64,000 nucleotides of DNA. It comes from Candidatus Accumulibacter phosphatis (GTDB lineage Bacteria; Pseudomonadota; Gammaproteobacteria; Burkholderiales; Rhodocyclaceae). The first letter of the stretch is position 1; each line of letters begins with the position of its first letter. The stretch spans positions 16,578 to 80,577 of the forward strand of contig NZ_SPMY01000024.1 of the NCBI RefSeq assembly GCF_012939955.1, in the 5' to 3' direction. A program made the position numbers and the translations under genes. Of this stretch, positions 34,664 through 44,453 are shown one piece after another. The notes under the pieces were generated by a model. That model ran no database searches, was not told where the DNA came from, and saw only the letters and a list, made by a program, of their open reading frames with translations.

Positions 34664-36684
34664 GAGTGTTTTCTCCTTCGCGGTGGCAGGCGGCGTACGC
34701 ACTGTTGCAGGCGTCGCAGCAGCTGGCTGTTGCCGGCGCTGCGACCGTAGCGCAGCTCGGCATAATAGCCCGCTGCTTCGCTGGTGAGGGCGGCAAGATC
34801 CGGTCTTTCGCGGTCCACCCGGCGCGCGAAATCGAGCGGCCCTTCCCATTCGGCGCGCAGTATTCCGCGCCCCTTGAGCGCTGCGCAGTACTTTTGCCAG
34901 GCGCGTTGCACCGGGTCCGCGGCGAGTCGTCGCGGCAGCGTCCACAGGATGACGAGCAACAGGGCGAGGCCACAGAGTATGGCCAGCGAGGCGCTCATGC
35001 CGCGCCAGTCGGGGTCACGCCAGCCGAGGCGCGAGAGCACTTCGCGCTGGCGTTGCGGATTGTAACCGAGTACCCACTGATTCCACGTGTTGTTGGCCGC
35101 TTCCCAGCGGTTGCGCAACTGGCGCAGCCAGTCGCTGTCGAGGCGGACGATCATCGGCAAGGGCTCGCCTGCCGGCAAGGCGGCGTCGATTCCCTGTTCG
35201 ATGCGCGAGGGGGCTACGGCGGCGGTCGGATCGAAGCGCACCCAGCCTTGTCCGGCCAGCCAGATTTCGGCCCAGGCGTGGGCATCGGACTGGCGCACGA
35301 CGACATAGCCGTCGACCGGATTGAGCTCGCCGCCCTGGTAACCAGCGACCACCCGCGCCGGAACGCCGGCTGCGCGCATCAGGAAGACGAAGGCCGACGC
35401 GTAGTGCTCGCAGAAGCCGCGGCGGCTGTCAAAGAGGAACTCGTCCATGGCGTTCGCGCCGAGCAGCGATGGACGCAGGGTGTAGTAGAAGTCCTCGTTG
35501 CGAAACATTGCCAGTGCCGCTGCGGCGATTTCTTCGGGCGGGCGCGAGGCCCATTCGCTGGCCAGTGCGCGGCTGCGCGGATTGATTTCCTTCGGTAAAG
35601 CCAGCGCTTGCTGCAGGATCGCTGGTGCTTCGATCACATTGGCGCGGTAGTCGATTGACGAGGCAAAGGAAAACTGCGTGCGTACGCGTAGCGGCTCGCG
35701 AGCCAGGGCTTCGAGCGTCGGCGCCAGCGCGCTGTCGGGCGGCAGGCGGGTGGCGATGTCCAGGGCCAGCAACCAGCGCCGGTTGTGGGCTTCGAGGATG
35801 CTGCTGTAGGCCAGCGGCGCGCCGATTCCTGTGACCACCGGCAACTGCTGCGCCGCCTTGGCCGGCAGGGCGCGTGCGCGCCAGGTATGGCCGTCGTACT
35901 CGTCGAATACCGGACCGCGCCAGTAGAGGTCGGATTTCTCCGGCGGCTCACCGGCGAAACGGCTGCGCAAGGCGATGGCGCCGGAGAGGGTCAGGCGGCT
36001 GATGGTGCCGGGTGACATCTCTTCGGAGAGGCCGCTGAGTCCGGAGTAGGCGTCCTGCGGCAAGCCCCACAGCGGGCCCGCAACGCGAGGGAAGAGGAGG
36101 TAGAGAATGAGCATGAAAGGCAGCGCCTGCGCCAGCAGCAGGGCGGCATGGCGGAGGATGGTGGCGACCGGCTGGGCACCGCCGTGCAGCCGGATCAAGG
36201 CTGCGGTGAGCAGGGCGATGGCGGCCAGCAGCCAGGCGCCGGTGGGGATGCTCTGCGAGTACAGGTAATGGGTGAGCAGCAGAAAATAGCCGAGCAGGAC
36301 GACCACCAGCGCGTCGCGCCGGCTGCTCATCTCCATGGGTTTCAAGGCCATGAAAACGACCAGCAGCGCGACCCCCGCATCCTTGCCGAGGAGGGTGCCG
36401 AATTGCCAGGCAATGGCTGCGATGCTGCCGATGACCAGTGGCGCCAGCGCCCAGCGCGGTGGCAGCGGGCGCCGCTGCTGCCATAGCCAGGCGCGCCACA
36501 GCAGCGTGCCGCCGACGAGCAGCGACAGCCACCAGGGCAGGTGCGCGGCGTGCGGTCCGGCAGTCGCCAGGGCAACGGCGAGCAGCCAGGGTATGGCGCC
36601 GTGTTCGAGCGTCAGCAGGGGCAGCGACCCCGGCCTGGCGCTAGGCTTGCCGACTGCTTTCAGGTGCTTCACCACTTTCACCAT
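34660..36684 (-). CDS. tgpA: Transglutaminase-like membrane protein (TgpA family)
   Basis: The 674-aa protein has an N-terminal membrane domain with about six segments (DUF3488, to ~220), a periplasmic transglutaminase-like core with Cys and His/Asp catalytic blocks (RRGFCEHYASAFVFLMRAAG, DAHAWAEIWLAGQGWVRFDP), another membrane segment (ASLAILCGLALLLVILW) and a C-terminal DUF4129 tail. P. aeruginosa TgpA is essential in that species. It is third in a moxR-DUF58-tgpA operon and overlaps the DUF58 gene by 44 bp. Confidence 0.88.
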   Translation of the reverse strand: MVKVVKHLKAVGKPSARPGSLPLLTLEHGAIPWLLAVALATAGPHAAHLPWWLSLLVGGTLLWRAWLWQQRRPLPPRWALAPLVIGSIAAIAWQFGTLLGKDAGVALLVVFMALKPMEMSSRRDALVVVLLGYFLLLTHYLYSQSIPTGAWLLAAIALLTAALIRLHGGAQPVATILRHAALLLAQALPFMLILYLLFPRVAGPLWGLPQDAYSGLSGLSEEMSPGTISRLTLSGAIALRSRFAGEPPEKSDLYWRGPVFDEYDGHTWRARALPAKAAQQLPVVTGIGAPLAYSSILEAHNRRWLLALDIATRLPPDSALAPTLEALAREPLRVRTQFSFASSIDYRANVIEAPAILQQALALPKEINPRSRALASEWASRPPEEIAAAALAMFRNEDFYYTLRPSLLGANAMDEFLFDSRRGFCEHYASAFVFLMRAAGVPARVVAGYQGGELNPVDGYVVVRQSDAHAWAEIWLAGQGWVRFDPTAAVAPSRIEQGIDAALPAGEPLPMIVRLDSDWLRQLRNRWEAANNTWNQWVLGYNPQRQREVLSRLGWRDPDWRGMSASLAILCGLALLLVILWTLPRRLAADPVQRAWQKYCAALKGRGILRAEWEGPLDFARRVDRERPDLAALTSEAAGYYAELRYGRSAGNSQLLRRLQQCVRRLPPRRRKHS

Positions 36685-37627
36685 GCAGCGCCAGGGCTTG
36701 CAGGCAGCTCGCCCGGTGTGCCTCGCCTTGCCCGACGGCGAGCTGTTTTCCGGGCAGCTTGAGGCCGTAGCGTGCCTGCGCTTCGTCGGCGCTCAATACC
36801 CAGCCGGTCAGTATCGACAGTCGCTCTTCGGGGCCGTCCTCGCTCGCCGTCAGCGACCAGGCTAGCCACAGTTCCTCGGCGGCGCCACCGGCGAACTGCT
36901 TGACCAGGTGCGCTTGTTCGTCCGACCGCCGGGCGACCGCTTTCCAGGCGATGTGCCGGGTCGGGTCGCTGAGCTGGCGCGGCCGCAAGCCGGCAAAATC
37001 TTCCTGGCCGTTGTCGCCGTGCAGATGATCGGCGTGCATGGTCGGCGACGGCGCGGGCAGCGCTGTTCGTATGGGCCGTGGATAAACGATGCACGACCAG
37101 CGCGGGTGGAGGTAGCTCCAGGCGCGGAAGAGCCCCAGCGGATAGCGCGTGGCGAGTGTTACCCGACCCGGGTCGAGGCGGCCTCGCCGCTGCGTGGCAA
37201 AGGGGACAGCGACCGAAGCGCGCCCTTCTGCGGGCAGGTCGACACTGCTCGTCGCTTGTCCGGCAAAGGAAAAGTCGAGAGCGCGACGCGTTTGCCGACG
37301 GGTATTTTCGAGCTGTAGCGGGAAGTGTGCCAGATCCCCGGCGAAAACTGCGGGCACTCGCCCGGGCGTCAGGCGCAGGCCGAAGAGGTTGTGGAAGGTA
37401 TGCACCATGGCCACGATACCCAGTCCGGCGAGCAGGAAAATCAGCGCGTGGCCGAGACTGAGGTTGTAGTTGATGGCCCCGATCAGCATGACCATCAGAA
37501 CGACGGCATAGAGGATGCCGGCCCGCGTCGGCACGATGAAGATGCGGCGCTGGCTGAGGACGATCGGTAACTGCTCGTCAGGAGCCAGGCGAAACAGCCA
37601 GCGCTGGAAGGAGGCCAGCGCCGGCAT
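36641..37627 (-). CDS. DUF58 domain protein
   Basis: The 328-aa protein has two N-terminal membrane helices (GILYAVVLMVMLIGAINYN, ALIFLLAGLGIVAMVHTF) and a soluble part with the DUF58 core motif (GLRPRQLSDPTRHIAWKAVARR). DUF58 proteins have a von Willebrand A-like fold and accompany MoxR ATPases. The start overlaps the moxR stop by one base. The exact role is unknown; the operon suggests envelope protein assembly or maturation. Confidence 0.85.
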   Translation of the reverse strand: MPALASFQRWLFRLAPDEQLPIVLSQRRIFIVPTRAGILYAVVLMVMLIGAINYNLSLGHALIFLLAGLGIVAMVHTFHNLFGLRLTPGRVPAVFAGDLAHFPLQLENTRRQTRRALDFSFAGQATSSVDLPAEGRASVAVPFATQRRGRLDPGRVTLATRYPLGLFRAWSYLHPRWSCIVYPRPIRTALPAPSPTMHADHLHGDNGQEDFAGLRPRQLSDPTRHIAWKAVARRSDEQAHLVKQFAGGAAEELWLAWSLTASEDGPEERLSILTGWVLSADEAQARYGLKLPGKQLAVGQGEAHRASCLQALALHGESGEAPESSRQA

Positions 37628-38553
37628 CAGAGAACCGGGATGGCGCGGATCAGGGCGGCGATGTCTTCCGCGCCGGCATGGCTGCCGCTGAGCAGTTGCA
37701 GCCGGTGGCGCGCAACGGCCGGCAGGACGGCCTGCACATCTTCGGGCAGGACCATCTCGCGGCCGGCGGTAAACGCCCAGGCGCGCGCCGCTGCCAGCAG
37801 TGACAAGGCGGCGCGGGGACTCAGGCCATGCACCAGGCGGGCGTCTTCACGGCTCGCTTCGACCACGCGCTGCAGATAGTCGAGAACGGCGGCCGAGGCA
37901 TGCACCGCTGCCACCTGCTGTTGCAGTGCCGCAAAATCGCTCGCGCTCAGGCGCGCGCTAAGCGTTGGCAGTTGCTCGCGGCGGCCGCCGCTTTCGAGCA
38001 GCGCGCGTTCGGCGGCGTGATCCGGGTAGCCGAGTTCGATGCGCAGCAGGAAGCGATCGAGCTGCGATTCGGGCAAGGGGAAGGTGCCGATCTGGTTCGA
38101 GGGATTCTGCGTGGCAATGACGAAAAACGGTTGCGGCAGGGGGCGTGTCTCGCCCTCGGTGGTCACCTGTCCCTCTTCCATGGCTTCGAGCAGTGCGCTC
38201 TGCGTTTTTGGCGTCGCGCGGTTGATCTCGTCAGCAAGCACGACCTGCGAGAACACGGGGCCGGGCAGAAAGCGGAAATCGCCGCGGTCGCGGTCGAAGA
38301 CCGAAACCCCGAGAATGTCGGCCGGCAGCATGTCGCTGGTGAACTGGACGCGCGAAAACTGGAAACCGAGCAGGCGAGCCAGGGTATGCGCCAGCGTTGT
38401 CTTGCCGACGCCGGGGAGGTCTTCGATCAGCAGATGACCTTTGGCCAGCAGGCAGCACAGGGCCAGGCGCGTCTGCCGGCTCTTGCCAAGAATCACCTGG
38501 TCGGCGGCGGCAAGGATTTCGTCAAGCGGAGATTGTCGGGTGATTGGTCGCAT
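37627..38553 (-). CDS. moxR: MoxR family AAA ATPase
   Basis: The 308-aa protein carries Walker A (LPGVGKTTLA), SDMLPADILG, Walker B (VVLADEINRA) and IATQNPSNQIGTFPLPESQLDRF, the MoxR/AAA_3 signature. MoxR ATPases act as chaperone-like partners of DUF58/vWA proteins. It heads the minus-strand operon with DUF58 and tgpA and is divergent from the deacetylase gene. Confidence 0.92.
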   Translation of the reverse strand: MRPITRQSPLDEILAAADQVILGKSRQTRLALCCLLAKGHLLIEDLPGVGKTTLAHTLARLLGFQFSRVQFTSDMLPADILGVSVFDRDRGDFRFLPGPVFSQVVLADEINRATPKTQSALLEAMEEGQVTTEGETRPLPQPFFVIATQNPSNQIGTFPLPESQLDRFLLRIELGYPDHAAERALLESGGRREQLPTLSARLSASDFAALQQQVAAVHASAAVLDYLQRVVEASREDARLVHGLSPRAALSLLAAARAWAFTAGREMVLPEDVQAVLPAVARHRLQLLSGSHAGAEDIAALIRAIPVL

Positions 38554-38663
38554 GGCTTGTCGTAGTGGCGCAATTGCGACGATAATAAACCATCATCAGA
38601 TAACTTGATTTCCCGCAGATCCCGATGTCCATGGCGACCTCCGATTGCGGCAGAGAGGCAATA

Positions 38664-39590
38664 GTGACCAGTACCGCATTCATCACCCATCGAGACTGCC
38701 AGTTACACGACATGGGCTCGTATCATCCGGAATGCCCGGATCGCCTGACCGCGATCAGTGATCACATGATTGCGCAGGGTGTTGATTCGTATTTTGCCTA
38801 TCACGATGCCCCGCTGGCGAGCTTTCAGCATCTGCGGCGGGTGCACCCGGCGGCTCATCTGGAACGTGTCAAGCGTGCCTCGCCAGAGCTGGGTATCGTG
38901 CACCTCGATCCGGATACGGCAATGAACCCGCATACCTGGAAAGCGGCGCTGCGCGCGGCTGGGGCAGGGGTGCTGGCGGTCGACCTGGTGATGGCCGGTG
39001 AGGTGCAGAACGCTTTCTGTGCGGTGCGCCCGCCCGGTCACCATGCCGAACGCGAGTCGGCGATGGGCTTCTGTTTCTTCAACAACATCGCCGTCGCTGC
39101 GGCGCATGCCCTGGAAGAGCACAAGCTGTCGCGGGTGGCGGTTGTCGATTTCGATGTGCACCATGGCAATGGCACCGAGGACATCTTCAAGGGCGATCAA
39201 CGCGTGCTGATGGTCAGCACCTTCCAGCATCCCTTCTACCCCTACAGCGGCACCGAGAAACCGGCTTCGAACATGCTCAACGTGCCGCTCAGCCGTGATA
39301 CCGACGGCGAAGAGTTTCGGCAGGTGGTCAGTGAGTTGTGGATGCCGCGTCTGCGCGAGTTTCAGCCGGAGATGATCTTCATCTCGGCCGGTTTCGATGC
39401 GCACTACGAAGACGAGATGGGCGGCTTGCGGCTGCTCGAGAAAGATTACGCCTGGGTCACCGGCCAATTGACCGAGCTCGCCGAAGAGTGCGCGCAAAAG
39501 CGCATCGTGTCGATGCTCGAAGGCGGTTACGCACTCTCCGCGCTGGCGCGCAGCGTCGTCGCCCACTTGCGGGTGTTGGCTGATTTCTGA
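38664..39590 (+). CDS. Histone deacetylase family protein
   Basis: The roughly 308-aa protein has the class II HDAC/acetylpolyamine amidohydrolase series: HPECPDRL, VRPPGHHAE, MGFCFFNNIAVAA, VVDFDVHHGNGTEDIF (zinc ligands) and ISAGFDAHYEDEMGG. Zinc-dependent deacetylation of a small molecule or protein lysine is expected; the substrate is unknown. A GTG at 38664 has GAGAGG six bases ahead and gives the family-like start TSTAFITHRDC; an upstream ATG at 38625 is the alternative. Confidence 0.9.
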   Translation: MTSTAFITHRDCQLHDMGSYHPECPDRLTAISDHMIAQGVDSYFAYHDAPLASFQHLRRVHPAAHLERVKRASPELGIVHLDPDTAMNPHTWKAALRAAGAGVLAVDLVMAGEVQNAFCAVRPPGHHAERESAMGFCFFNNIAVAAAHALEEHKLSRVAVVDFDVHHGNGTEDIFKGDQRVLMVSTFQHPFYPYSGTEKPASNMLNVPLSRDTDGEEFRQVVSELWMPRLREFQPEMIFISAGFDAHYEDEMGGLRLLEKDYAWVTGQLTELAEECAQKRIVSMLEGGYALSALARSVVAHLRVLADF

Positions 39591-39751
39591 GGCTGTTTTT
39601 TTTCCGTGAACGGTGTTTTTCCGTCAACGGTGTTTTCTCCTGCGCCCCGGTGCTTGGCCATTTTCATGGCCAAGGCGCGTGCCTTCAGTTAAAATTGGAG
39701 GCTTGATTTTCCACGGCCGAACCCTTTCGGCTCTTGCTCGGGCGCCCACCC

Positions 39752-40636
39752 ATGACCATGATTACAGGATCGATCGTCGCGATCGTCACCCCGATGCACG
39801 CCGATGGCAGCCTCGACCTGCCGGCTCTGCGCCGTCTTGTCGACTTTCACGTGCAGGAGGGGACTGACGCCATCGTCATTGTCGGCACGACCGGCGAATC
39901 GCCGACGGTAAATGTCGACGAACACTGCGAACTGATACGGGTTACCGTCAAGCAGGCTGCTGGCCGCGTCCCGGTGATCGCCGGGACCGGCGCCAATTCC
40001 ACCGCTGAAGCCATCGCGTTGACCCGTTTCGCCCACCAGGCAGGTGCCGACGCCGCGCTGTCGGTGGTGCCGTACTACAACAAGCCGACCCAGGAAGGCC
40101 TCTATCGCCATTTCCGGGCCATTGCCGAAGCCGTCGAGATCCCGGTGATTCTCTACAATGTGCCGGGGCGGACAGTTGCCGATCTGGGCAATGACACCGC
40201 GCTGCGACTGGCCGAGATCGAGAATATCGTCGGCATCAAGGACGCTACCGGCAACATCGAACGCGGTACCGACCTGATCGCCCGTGCCCCCGCAGGCTTT
40301 GCCGTCTATAGCGGCGACGATGCCAGTGCCTGTGCCTTGATCCTGATGGGTGCCCAGGGGGACATCTCGGTGGTGGCCAATGTGGCGCCACGTTTGATGC
40401 ATGAAATGTGTACCGCGGCGCTGGCTGGAAACGCGATCGTCGCGCGCGCGCTGCACGCGCGCCTGCTCGGCCTGCACCAGCAGTTGTTCTGTGAGGCGAA
40501 TCCGATTCCGGTCAAGTGGGCGTGCCAGGAGTTGGGCCTGATCGAGGCTGGACTACGGCTGCCGCTGACGCCACTATCGCCCGCTTGTCACGAGCGGGTT
40601 CGCCTTGCCATGCGCCAGGCTGGCGTACTCGCCTAG
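39752..40636 (+). CDS. dapA: 4-hydroxy-tetrahydrodipicolinate synthase
   Basis: DapA condenses pyruvate and aspartate semialdehyde in lysine/meso-diaminopimelate synthesis. The 294-aa product starts [20 protein letters not shown] and contains [28 protein letters not shown] (active-site Tyr), ILYNVPGRT and [10 protein letters not shown] with the Schiff-base lysine. A longer TTG start at 39734 is unlikely. It is followed by bamC 14 bp on, as in E. coli. Confidence 0.95.
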   Translation: MTMITGSIVAIVTPMHADGSLDLPALRRLVDFHVQEGTDAIVIVGTTGESPTVNVDEHCELIRVTVKQAAGRVPVIAGTGANSTAEAIALTRFAHQAGADAALSVVPYYNKPTQEGLYRHFRAIAEAVEIPVILYNVPGRTVADLGNDTALRLAEIENIVGIKDATGNIERGTDLIARAPAGFAVYSGDDASACALILMGAQGDISVVANVAPRLMHEMCTAALAGNAIVARALHARLLGLHQQLFCEANPIPVKWACQELGLIEAGLRLPLTPLSPACHERVRLAMRQAGVLA

Positions 40637-40650
40637 ATCGGAGTTGCCAA

Positions 40651-41802
40651 ATGAGTCCTATCGTTGCGCACGTTCGACTTGCCGGCTTGCTGATGGCGCC
40701 GCTGCTGCTGCTGGCCTGCAGCACGACCTTCGAGACCAAGAAAATCGACTACAAGACGGCCTCCAAGAGCCAGGTGCCGACGCTCGAAATACCGCCTGAT
40801 CTGACTTCGCCGACGCGCGATGATCGTTACGCCGTTCCCGACACCGGTGGCGGCAAAGGGTCGGCGACCTACTCCGCGTACAACGCCGAACGTTCGCCAG
40901 AGGCGCTGGCTCAGCAGAAGAGCGACGTCCTGCCGGAAGTCGACAACGCGCGCATCGAACGCGCCGGTAACGAGCGTTGGCTGGTGGTCAAAGGCTCGCC
41001 CGACAAGCTTTGGGGACCGGTCAAGGACTTTTGGCAGGAAACCGGCTTTGTCCTCAAGCTCGATCTGCCCGATGCCGGCGTGATGGAGACCGACTGGGCC
41101 GAAAACCGCGCCAAGATTTCGCAGGACTTCATTCGTAACATCCTCGGCAAGGTCATCGATTCGGTGTACTCGACGGCCGAGAGGGACAAATTCCGCACTC
41201 GTCTGGAAGCGGGAATCACCCCCGGCACGACCGACATCTTCATCAGTCATCGCGGCATGTACGAGATTTTCGTCTCCGAGGGCAAGGAACAGACCAAGTG
41301 GCAGCCGCGCCCGCCCGATCCGGAACTTGAAGCCGAGATGCTGCGTCGCCTGATGATTCGCCTGGGCAGCGACGAGAAGCGCGCGACGGCAGCCATTCAG
41401 GCGGCCCAGGAAAAACCCGTCGAGCGTGCTTCCCTTTCGCGCGGTACAGACGGGGCCGGCACCCTGGATGTCGATGAGTCCTTCGAGCGCGCCTGGCGGC
41501 GAGTCGGTCTGGTGCTTGATCGTGTCGGTTTTACCGTCATCGACCGCGATCGCTCCAGGGGCCTGTACTTCGTTCGCTATGTTGATCCTGAAACGGACGA
41601 CGCGAAGCAGGAGCCCGGTTTCTTCTCCAAGCTGAATCCGTTCAAGGACAATCCGGCCGAAAAGCAAAAGATTCAGTACCGGATCTTCGTTAAGGATGCG
41701 GGCAGTCGGTCGACGGTCCAGGTACTGACGGCCGAAGGTGGCGTCGATCAATCCGAAACCTCGAAAAAAATCCTCAACCTGCTCTACCAACAGTTGAAGT
41801 GA
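40651..41802 (+). CDS. bamC: Outer membrane assembly lipoprotein BamC
   Basis: The 383-aa lipoprotein has a signal with lipobox LLLLAC (C23), a flexible N-terminal stretch (KKIDYKTASKSQVPTLEIPPD) that in E. coli BamC contacts BamD, and two helix-grip domains (about 95-215 and 265-380). It belongs to the BAM complex that inserts outer-membrane beta-barrels. dapA-bamC is a conserved pairing. CGGAG precedes the ATG. Confidence 0.9.
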   Translation: MSPIVAHVRLAGLLMAPLLLLACSTTFETKKIDYKTASKSQVPTLEIPPDLTSPTRDDRYAVPDTGGGKGSATYSAYNAERSPEALAQQKSDVLPEVDNARIERAGNERWLVVKGSPDKLWGPVKDFWQETGFVLKLDLPDAGVMETDWAENRAKISQDFIRNILGKVIDSVYSTAERDKFRTRLEAGITPGTTDIFISHRGMYEIFVSEGKEQTKWQPRPPDPELEAEMLRRLMIRLGSDEKRATAAIQAAQEKPVERASLSRGTDGAGTLDVDESFERAWRRVGLVLDRVGFTVIDRDRSRGLYFVRYVDPETDDAKQEPGFFSKLNPFKDNPAEKQKIQYRIFVKDAGSRSTVQVLTAEGGVDQSETSKKILNLLYQQLK

Positions 41803-42569
41803 TGCGTTTCGCGTCGCTGGGCAGCGGCAGTCAGGGTAACGCCCTGATTGTCGAGGCCGGCGAGACGAAGGTGATGGTCGATTGCGGTTTCTCGACTCGC
41901 GTGGCGACGGCCCGGCTGGCCCGTCTGGGCGCCACCCCCGATCAACTGGCGGCGATACTGGTCACCCACGAGCATGGTGATCACCTGGGCGGTGTCTTCG
42001 CCTTTGCCCGTCGTCATCGGCTCACGGTCTATCTCACGCACGGTACGCATGCGGCGGCTACGCGAGGCTCGGCGAGTTTGCCTGAGTGTCGACTGATCGA
42101 CGGACACACGGCTTTTGCGATTGACGGCCTGGAAGTGCTGCCTTTCCCGGTTCCTCACGATGCACGCGAACCCGTGCAATACCGGTTTGATGATGGCCAG
42201 CATCGCCTTGGCGTGCTCACCGATAGCGGCTCGATTACGCCGTACATCGTCGAAGTGCTGGGCGCCTGCGACGCGCTCGTGCTCGAGTGCAACCATGACC
42301 GCGCCCTGCTCGCCGCGTCGCGCTATCCGGCGGTCCTCAAACAGCGGATCGGCGGACGTTTCGGGCATCTGGAGAACAGTCAGGCGGCAAGTCTTGTGCG
42401 CCAGATCGACGGCGCCCGCCTGCAACATCTGGTGGCGGCTCACCTCAGCCAGGAGAACAATCGTCCGCAGCTGGCCGTCACTGCGCTCGCCGCGGCCCTC
42501 GGCTGCAGCGATGACTGGATCGGCGTCGCTGATCAGGAGGGCGGCTTCGCCTGGCGGCAGTTGAGCTGA
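41802..42569 (+). CDS. MBL-fold metallo-hydrolase (YycJ-like)
   Basis: The 255-aa protein starts MRFASLGSGSQGNALIVEAG and has the metallo-beta-lactamase metal motif THEHGDH, then TDSGSITPYI and HLSQENN. It resembles YycJ/WalJ and other RNase-type MBL proteins, but the substrate is unknown. Its ATG follows directly on the bamC stop (GTGATG), so it is probably co-transcribed. Confidence 0.88.
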   Translation: MRFASLGSGSQGNALIVEAGETKVMVDCGFSTRVATARLARLGATPDQLAAILVTHEHGDHLGGVFAFARRHRLTVYLTHGTHAAATRGSASLPECRLIDGHTAFAIDGLEVLPFPVPHDAREPVQYRFDDGQHRLGVLTDSGSITPYIVEVLGACDALVLECNHDRALLAASRYPAVLKQRIGGRFGHLENSQAASLVRQIDGARLQHLVAAHLSQENNRPQLAVTALAAALGCSDDWIGVADQEGGFAWRQLS

Positions 42570-42723
42570 AGAAGCCGCACGCTTGTCAGGCTAACGGTCA
42601 TGACATGTCGAGACACCCCTGATGATGAAAGCCATGACCGTTTTCCCTCTCACTTGCAGTGCGCATTCCGGCTTGCACGCCGGAATCGTTCGACGGGCTG
42701 GGCGCATGCGCCCAGAATTCCCC

Positions 42724-42770
42724 GTCTCACCCCCGGCCCTTCTCCCGCAAGGAGAAGGGAGTTTCGTGAG
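42724..42770. repeat. Dispersed palindromic repeat, copy 2
   Basis: CCGGCCCTTCTCCCGCA, then AGGAGAAGGGAGTTTCGTGA; hairpin arms CCCTTCTCC/GGAGAAGGG. It is the inverted match of 13031-13084. It lies in the 300-bp gap between the MBL gene and the Ala/Pro-rich lipoprotein. Confidence 0.7.
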
Positions 42771-42815
42771 TCGCTTGCGCGACTTTCACATTAAGAGGGG
42801 ACGCAGCGGGTCGGC

Positions 42816-42847
42816 AAAGAAAAGCCGGCTTGCGCCGGCTTTTCTTT
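42816..42847. terminator. Bidirectional intrinsic terminator
   Basis: AAAGAAAAGCCGGC and GCCGGCTTTTCTTT form a perfect 14-bp stem with a TTGC loop. A/T-rich flanks give T-runs on both strands. It serves the minus-strand lipoprotein gene (stop 23 bp away) and could also end forward transcription. Confidence 0.85.
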
Positions 42848-42869
42848 GCTTGCTCTGGAAGCGCAACGA

Positions 42870-43190
42870 TTACTTCTTCATTGCGTCCTGGGCAGCATCG
42901 CCAGCGCCCTTGGCTGCGGCGTCGACAACTTCCTTGGCCTTGTCCATGGCCTCGTCGGTGGTGGACTTGCTGGCGTCGGCAGGCGCAGCCGCCGGTGCAG
43001 GAGCAGCATCCGGAGTAGCCGCCGCAGGAGCAGCAGTAGGAGCGGCGGCAGGAGCAGCATCAGCAGGAGCAGGAGCAGGAGCAGCGGCCGGAGCGGGCGC
43101 AGGAGCTGCGACGGTCTTGGCCTCTTCTTTCTTTCCACAGGCGGTAACGGCAAGAGCGAGCAGTGCAGCGAGGAGTAGCGAGCGTTTCAT
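42870..43190 (-). CDS. Ala/Pro-rich small lipoprotein
   Basis: The 106-aa product has a lipoprotein signal (MKRSLLLAALLALAVTAC, lipobox LAVTAC with C18), GKKEE, then about 55 residues of Ala/Pro with few other amino acids, and a charged helical tail (DEAMDKAKEVVDAAAK, GDAAQDAMKK). It is probably an anchored, extended spacer protein of the envelope. Function is not recognised. It ends at a strong terminator. Confidence 0.75.
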   Translation of the reverse strand: MKRSLLLAALLALAVTACGKKEEAKTVAAPAPAPAAAPAPAPADAAPAAAPTAAPAAATPDAAPAPAAAPADASKSTTDEAMDKAKEVVDAAAKGAGDAAQDAMKK

Positions 43191-43381
43191 AGGGGGGTTC
43201 CTTAGCGACGGTGAAAGGGTGTACAACGATCATGAAGGCAAACGGTTGACCGTAGTGCACATCGACCAAGGGCCTATTTTAACACCGCTTGTCGCTATGG
43301 GCCGAGCAAAATTTGTGCGCCGCAGTATGGGCTGCGCGCATCCGCTCGGCAATTGGCGCTGCCCTTGATGGTGGCGATCGC

Positions 43382-43741
43382 TTAGCGGTTTGGGGGCGGG
43401 GTGGCTCCGTCCAGGCGCAGGAGAGCAGGGTCAATCCAACTGAAAGCGAGGGCGATGACGGCGAGCGCAAGGACCAGCAGCGTCGCGACCAGCAGGCTAC
43501 TCAAGATCATTTGATCGGTAAATACCCGCCTGGGCCATCCCGCCAGACCGAGATAGCCAGCGAAGGGCACGTAGTGGTCAGTGCGGCCGGGATCGAGCGC
43601 CTCGTTCCTGGCAATGAAACGCAAGTCGCAGGCGCAGCAACGAAATGGAGCCTCGTTCCTGCGCCGAAGTATCATTCCTTCCCATAGGCCGCGTCGCCTT
43701 GAACGGCGGATGTCTTTGGAGTTACAGTCAGGGCATTTCAT
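43382..43741 (-). CDS. Hypothetical zinc-ribbon membrane protein
   Basis: The 119-aa product starts with a zinc-ribbon-like MKCPDCNSKDIRRSRRRG and a second pair FRCCACDLRF, then a hydrophobic segment (LSSLLVATLLVLALAVIALAF) near the C-terminus. The four cysteines likely bind zinc on the cytoplasmic side of one membrane helix. No function is known. Confidence 0.65.
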   Translation of the reverse strand: MKCPDCNSKDIRRSRRRGLWEGMILRRRNEAPFRCCACDLRFIARNEALDPGRTDHYVPFAGYLGLAGWPRRVFTDQMILSSLLVATLLVLALAVIALAFSWIDPALLRLDGATPPPNR

Positions 43742-43982
43742 GATTTAGGCCAAGGCTCCAATCGTTGCTTTGAGTCCCCGCAACGGAGGTCAAAGAGTGG
43801 TCGGTAATCCGTGCGCGATGAGCTTGATTCTAGGGATTCCTCCGCAGCTGTCTGTGCAGATTGTCACTCTTCGCCTTGCCTTGTCGGATTTTTTGTCGGC
43901 GCTCTCTGACCCGGGTGTGCTCGGTGCGTCGGCACGGGCCTGCTGCCGGAGTGGGCGGTCTTGGGGTGCTACACTGCGCCAC

Positions 43983-44384
43983 ATGCGCCCGACTCTTCTC
44001 CTTGCCGCCGCACTGGCGACGACTCTCGTCGACGCCACTGCGGGAAATTTCGCCGTTTCTGGCGCAGTAATCGTCGGGCCTCGGTACGCACCTTACGGCG
44101 CAGTTTTTCCGCCGTCGTTTGCCGACGACTCGTTTGCACCTTGCCCGGCTTTGAACTGTGCGAATTACGGGCAACTGCGACGCTTCCTCGATCGCTACGA
44201 GCGCAACTACGGTGGGCGTTTTGCGCCGAATCCGCCACCCGTCCAGTTTTCGCCGCTGCCACGTGACGTGGCCCCGACGCCGGAAGCGCACATCCAGCCG
44301 CGCTACCGCGGTGCGAGTCAGCTTCGTCCCGAGTTCGAACAGGCGGGGCAGAGACTCGATGAGCGTCCTGCGGTCGGCCAGTAG
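43983..44384 (+). CDS. Exported hypothetical protein
   Basis: The 133-aa product has a signal peptide (MRPTLLLAAALATTLVDATAG) and a mature part with two cysteines (FAPCPALNC) and a Tyr/Arg segment (YGQLRRFLDRYERNYGG), then a Pro-rich tail. The open frame extends upstream to 43770 but those residues are not protein-like. No family is recognised. Confidence 0.6.
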   Translation: MRPTLLLAAALATTLVDATAGNFAVSGAVIVGPRYAPYGAVFPPSFADDSFAPCPALNCANYGQLRRFLDRYERNYGGRFAPNPPPVQFSPLPRDVAPTPEAHIQPRYRGASQLRPEFEQAGQRLDERPAVGQ

Positions 44385-44453
44385 ACGGCGCGCTGGTGTC
44401 GCGCCTTCCCTGCGGCGACACAGACACAGTTACCCAGTTGGACTAGGTGCCGG

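Noticed and set aside
42960..43110. Repeat array in GCAGGAGCAGC-like sequence
   Set aside because: It is the coding sequence of the Ala/Pro-rich part of the small lipoprotein, not an independent repeat element.
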